From: Rhodovibrionaceae bacterium
GTDB taxonomy: Bacteria; Pseudomonadota; Alphaproteobacteria; Kiloniellales; DSM-21159
NCBI GenBank assembly: GCA_028279885.1
Contig: JANQMX010000070.1
Coordinates: 1 to 43,803 of the forward strand
Length of the DNA stretch: 43,803 nt
Direction of reading: 5' to 3'
In this document: positions 41,932 to 43,803 of the stretch, piece after piece
How the letters are laid out: each line of letters begins with the position of its first letter
How positions within the stretch are numbered: position 1 is the first letter of the stretch
The notes under the pieces: generated by a model
Database searches by the model: none
What the model saw: the letters and a program-made list of their open reading frames with translations, nothing else
What the model was told of the DNA's origin: nothing
Translations under genes and position numbers: made by a program

Positions 41932-42840
41932 ATGATCGCCGATAACAAGGATGTACCTTACCCCTCGGAGATCGCCACAGTCGGCGTGATCGGCGCGGGC
42001 CAGATGGGCCGCGGAATTGCGGAGGTTGCCGCCTTGGCCGGGCTCAAGGTCCGCTTGAGCGATATCGGCGCCGAGCAGCTCGGCCGCGCGGTCGAGACCA
42101 TCGAGAAGCATCTGACCCGTCAGGTCAGCCGCGAGCGCATCACCGAGGACGATAAGCTGGCCGCGCTTGGCCGTGTCTCGACCGCCACCGAGCTCGATAG
42201 CCTGGGCGACTGCGATGTGGTGATCGAAGCGGCCGTCGAGGACGAGGCGATCAAGCGCGAGATCTTCCAGAAGATCTGCCCGCTGGTGAAGCCCGAAGCG
42301 CTGATCTGCACCAACACCTCATCGATCTCCGTCACCCGCCTGGCCTCGGTGACCGATCGGCCCGAGCGCTTCATGGGCCTGCACTTCATGAACCCCGTGC
42401 CGGCGATGCAGCTCGTCGAGCTCATCCGCGGGATCGCCACCGACGAAAAGTCCTTCTCCTTGATCCGCGAGCTGGCGGAACGGATGGGCAAGACCCCGGT
42501 GGCGGCGGAGGACTTCCCTGCCTTCATCGTCAACCGCATCCTGCTGCCGATGATCAACGAGGCGGTCTACACGCTCTATGAGGGCGTCGGCTCGGTTGCC
42601 GCGATCGACACCGCCATGCGGCTCGGCACCAACCATCCCATGGGGCCGCTTGAGCTCGCCGACTTCATCGGCCTCGACACCTGCCTCGCCATCATGCACG
42701 TGCTTTACGATGGCCTGGCCGACAGCAAGTACCGGCCCTGCCCGCTGTTGGTGAAGTACGTCGATGCCGGCTGGGTCGGCCGCAAAGCGGGCCGCGGCTT
42801 CTACGACTACTCGACCGAACCGCCCGTTCCGACGCGGTAG
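41932..42840 (+). CDS. 3-hydroxybutyryl-CoA dehydrogenase
   Basis: A 302-residue NAD(P)-dependent dehydrogenase of 3-hydroxyacyl-CoA esters. The NAD site GAGQMGRGIAEVAALAG, the segment NTSSISVTRLASVTDRPERFMGLHFMNPVPAMQLVELI with the catalytic His, the EDFPAFIVNRIL segment and the C-terminal domain HPMGPLELADFIGLDTCLAIMHVLYDGLADSKYRPCPLL are all standard. It would supply or oxidise acetoacetyl-CoA in butyrate or polyhydroxybutyrate metabolism. It follows EtfA after 50 nt and may share its transcript. Length and motifs are complete. Confidence 0.95.
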   Translation: MIADNKDVPYPSEIATVGVIGAGQMGRGIAEVAALAGLKVRLSDIGAEQLGRAVETIEKHLTRQVSRERITEDDKLAALGRVSTATELDSLGDCDVVIEAAVEDEAIKREIFQKICPLVKPEALICTNTSSISVTRLASVTDRPERFMGLHFMNPVPAMQLVELIRGIATDEKSFSLIRELAERMGKTPVAAEDFPAFIVNRILLPMINEAVYTLYEGVGSVAAIDTAMRLGTNHPMGPLELADFIGLDTCLAIMHVLYDGLADSKYRPCPLLVKYVDAGWVGRKAGRGFYDYSTEPPVPTR

Positions 42841-42936
42841 CGGTTCTCGGTCCACAACCAACAGCCTTCCCTGAGACGCAGCCCGCGTCCGACACAACGC
42901 TCTCTGACGGGCCGCGGCGGCGCTGTTCCCAATTCC

Positions 42937-43081
42937 CGTCATGCTTGGGCGAGGCCCACTGGGCCGTTAGGCCCCGATAATCCGAGGGGGGCCGAGTTCC
43001 GAGCATCCACGGAAAGGCTTGGCGCGGGCTGATGGGTGGATCCTCGGGACGCACCGCGTTGCGGTGCGCCCAAGGATGACA
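42937..43081. repeat. TGTCA-type dispersed repeat, family 2 copy 2
   Basis: Starts CGTCATGCTTGGGCGAGGCC and ends CGCCCAAGGATGACA, so the ends are inverted repeats of about 15 bp. It shares the TCATGCTTGGGCGAGGCC start, the CACTGGGCCGT stretch and the CCGAGTTCCGAGCATCCA block with the copy at 5285-5416. It contains its own small stem GCACCGC/GCGGTGC near 43051-43068. Part of a 337-nt stretch without an intact gene (42841-43177). Confidence 0.75.
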
Positions 43082-43116
43082 ACGGTAGGGGCCACGGACG
43101 GCACAGCACCAACGCT

Positions 43117-43224
43117 TGTCACCCCGGCCCCCGAGCCGGCCCCCGAGCCGGGGTCCACGTCTAAGCCAGCGCAAGCTTCACCATGGTTCCCGGCTCGCGG
43201 GCTTCGCCCTTGGCCGGGATGACA
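43117..43224. repeat. TGTCA-ended dispersed repeat, copy 2
   Basis: Starts TGTCACCCC and ends GGGATGACA like copy 1 at 221-352, and shares the AGCCAGCGC block and the right-hand TTCGCCCTTGGCCGGGATGA. It also has a tandem CCCGAGCCGG doublet (GGCCCCCGAGCCGG twice). Its right end abuts the broken SDR gene, whose open frame runs into it. Confidence 0.75.
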
Positions 43225-43648
43225 TCCCGAGGGAAATCGACCCACTAGGCCCCGTCCGCCGGGGCGTCAGGAAGGCGCTGGTTAAGTTGATGTCGAGGCC
43301 GTAGCGCCAAAGCTCGTTGGGCACCTCGCGCAGCGGCAAGGACGGCGTGTCCCGGCCGACCTGAACCATCCCGGCGTTGTTGACCAGGATGTCGAGCGGG
43401 CCCAGCGCCGCCTCCACCGCATCGATCAAGCCGGTCACTGCGGTTGCGTCGGTCAGATCGGCGGGTTTTGCGAAGCTCTCGTCGTTGCTACCGCCGAGCT
43501 CTTCGCGGCGGTCATGAATCCGGTCCGTCGTCGAGGTGATCGCCACCTTCGCCCCGGCGGCGCGAAGGAGTCGCGCGGTGGCAAAACCGATACCGCCCGC
43601 ACTACCGGCGCCAGTGACCAGCGCAACCTTCCCTGCAACGCCTGCCAT
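43178..43648 (-). pseudogene. Short-chain dehydrogenase/reductase, truncated
   Basis: The first 128 residues are a good classical SDR: KVALVTGAGSAGGIGFATARLL with the NAD site, then DILVNNAGMVQVG, and LDINLTSAFLT. The protein then leaves the family abruptly at about 43265 and continues as PRRTGPSGSISLGMSSRPR, translated from the flanking repeat. The catalytic Tyr-X3-Lys part and the whole C-terminal half (normally about 120 residues) are missing. The breakpoint coincides with the end of the dispersed-repeat region, so the gene was probably cut by an insertion or deletion at the repeat. The remainder is not seen in the window. Confidence 0.85.
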
Positions 43649-43710
43649 CGCATTCTCCCGACCCGCTGTTTTTTGGGCACCTGACGGTGCCGCACTGTTC
43701 CATCCTGTGC

Positions 43711-43756
43711 AACCGGTTAGAAGGGTGACAGATTGGACCGGTTACATGGGTGACAG
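43711..43756. mobile_element. Tandem 25-nt motif resembling an insertion-sequence end
   Basis: AACCGGTTAGAAGGGTGACAG (43711-43731) is followed with a 25-nt period by GACCGGTTACATGGGTGACAG (43736-43756). Repeated motifs of this form, read in reverse as CTGTCACCC...AACCGGT, are typical of the ends of IS21- or IS481-type elements as far as I recall; I could not check. No transposase is in the window, so only the end, if any, is visible. The element would extend past the right edge. Confidence 0.4.
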
Positions 43757-43803
43757 TCTTTTTGTTTTGTTCTCGTGCTTTCGTGCGCCTTTTGGCGGGC
43801 GGA

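Noticed and set aside
1-43803. tRNA, rRNA or CRISPR array
   Set aside because: No cloverleaf with a GTTCGA-type arm in a plausible setting, no rRNA-like stretch and no regularly spaced repeats were seen on reading.

Overview
The window looks like a chromosomal segment of a GC-rich alphaproteobacterium, probably of the Rhodospirillales/Kiloniellales type. The evidence is the high GC of most genes, the block twin-TM (HIG1-like) protein / PduO-type cobalamin adenosyltransferase / EtfB / EtfA / 3-hydroxyacyl-CoA dehydrogenase (39.2-42.8 kb), a MeaB-type GTPase, a YgfZ-type folate-binding protein, and TGTCA-ended dispersed palindromic repeats. This placement rests on gene order and family knowledge, not on a search.

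Layout. 0-14.7 kb holds small independent transcription units: OsmC; LysE exporter plus Asp/Glu-racemase-like protein; a UbiE-like methyltransferase; MeaB; a secreted protein with a VPLP-type C-terminal sorting signal; YgfZ; a TetR regulator divergent from an EamA permease with two matching operators between them; a VOC protein followed by a two-subunit ThDP decarboxylase; an RND efflux pair; and a SnoaL-like protein. 14.7-39.2 kb is one large surface-glycan locus: ABC flippase-type exporter, GT4 glycosyltransferase, formyltransferase and deacetylase-like protein on the minus strand, a polytopic GT-C-like membrane protein, an LpxD-like acyltransferase / methyltransferase / ACP / MaoC / FkbH operon, a second methyltransferase, a fused WlbA-WlbB enzyme, a WlbC-type aminotransferase, an SDR epimerase, a second aminotransferase, two AsnB-type amidotransferases and a SABATH-type carboxyl methyltransferase. 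39.2-42.8 kb is the cobalamin/electron-transfer-flavoprotein block. 42.8-43.8 kb is decayed: dispersed repeats, an SDR gene cut in half, and a tandem repeat resembling an insertion-sequence end.

How the genes may work together. WlbA-WlbB and WlbC are known to turn UDP-GlcNAc-uronic acid into a 2,3-diacetamido uronic acid. Amidotransferases could convert its carboxylate to a uronamide. The deacetylase and formyltransferase could exchange N-acetyl for N-formyl. The FkbH/ACP/MaoC/LpxD-like set could build a short hydroxyacyl group on a dedicated carrier protein and put it on an amino sugar. The ABC exporter would flip the lipid-linked product. This pathway is inference from family knowledge and clustering.

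The most interesting part is the ACP-based acyl-decoration operon at 23.1-27.7 kb. It sits next to an AT-richer segment (about 21.2-23.6 kb) and is closed on its right by a decayed copy of the start of the WlbA-WlbB gene, which suggests horizontal assembly of the locus. No initiating phosphoglycosyltransferase, polymerase, exosortase, tRNA, rRNA or CRISPR array was seen.
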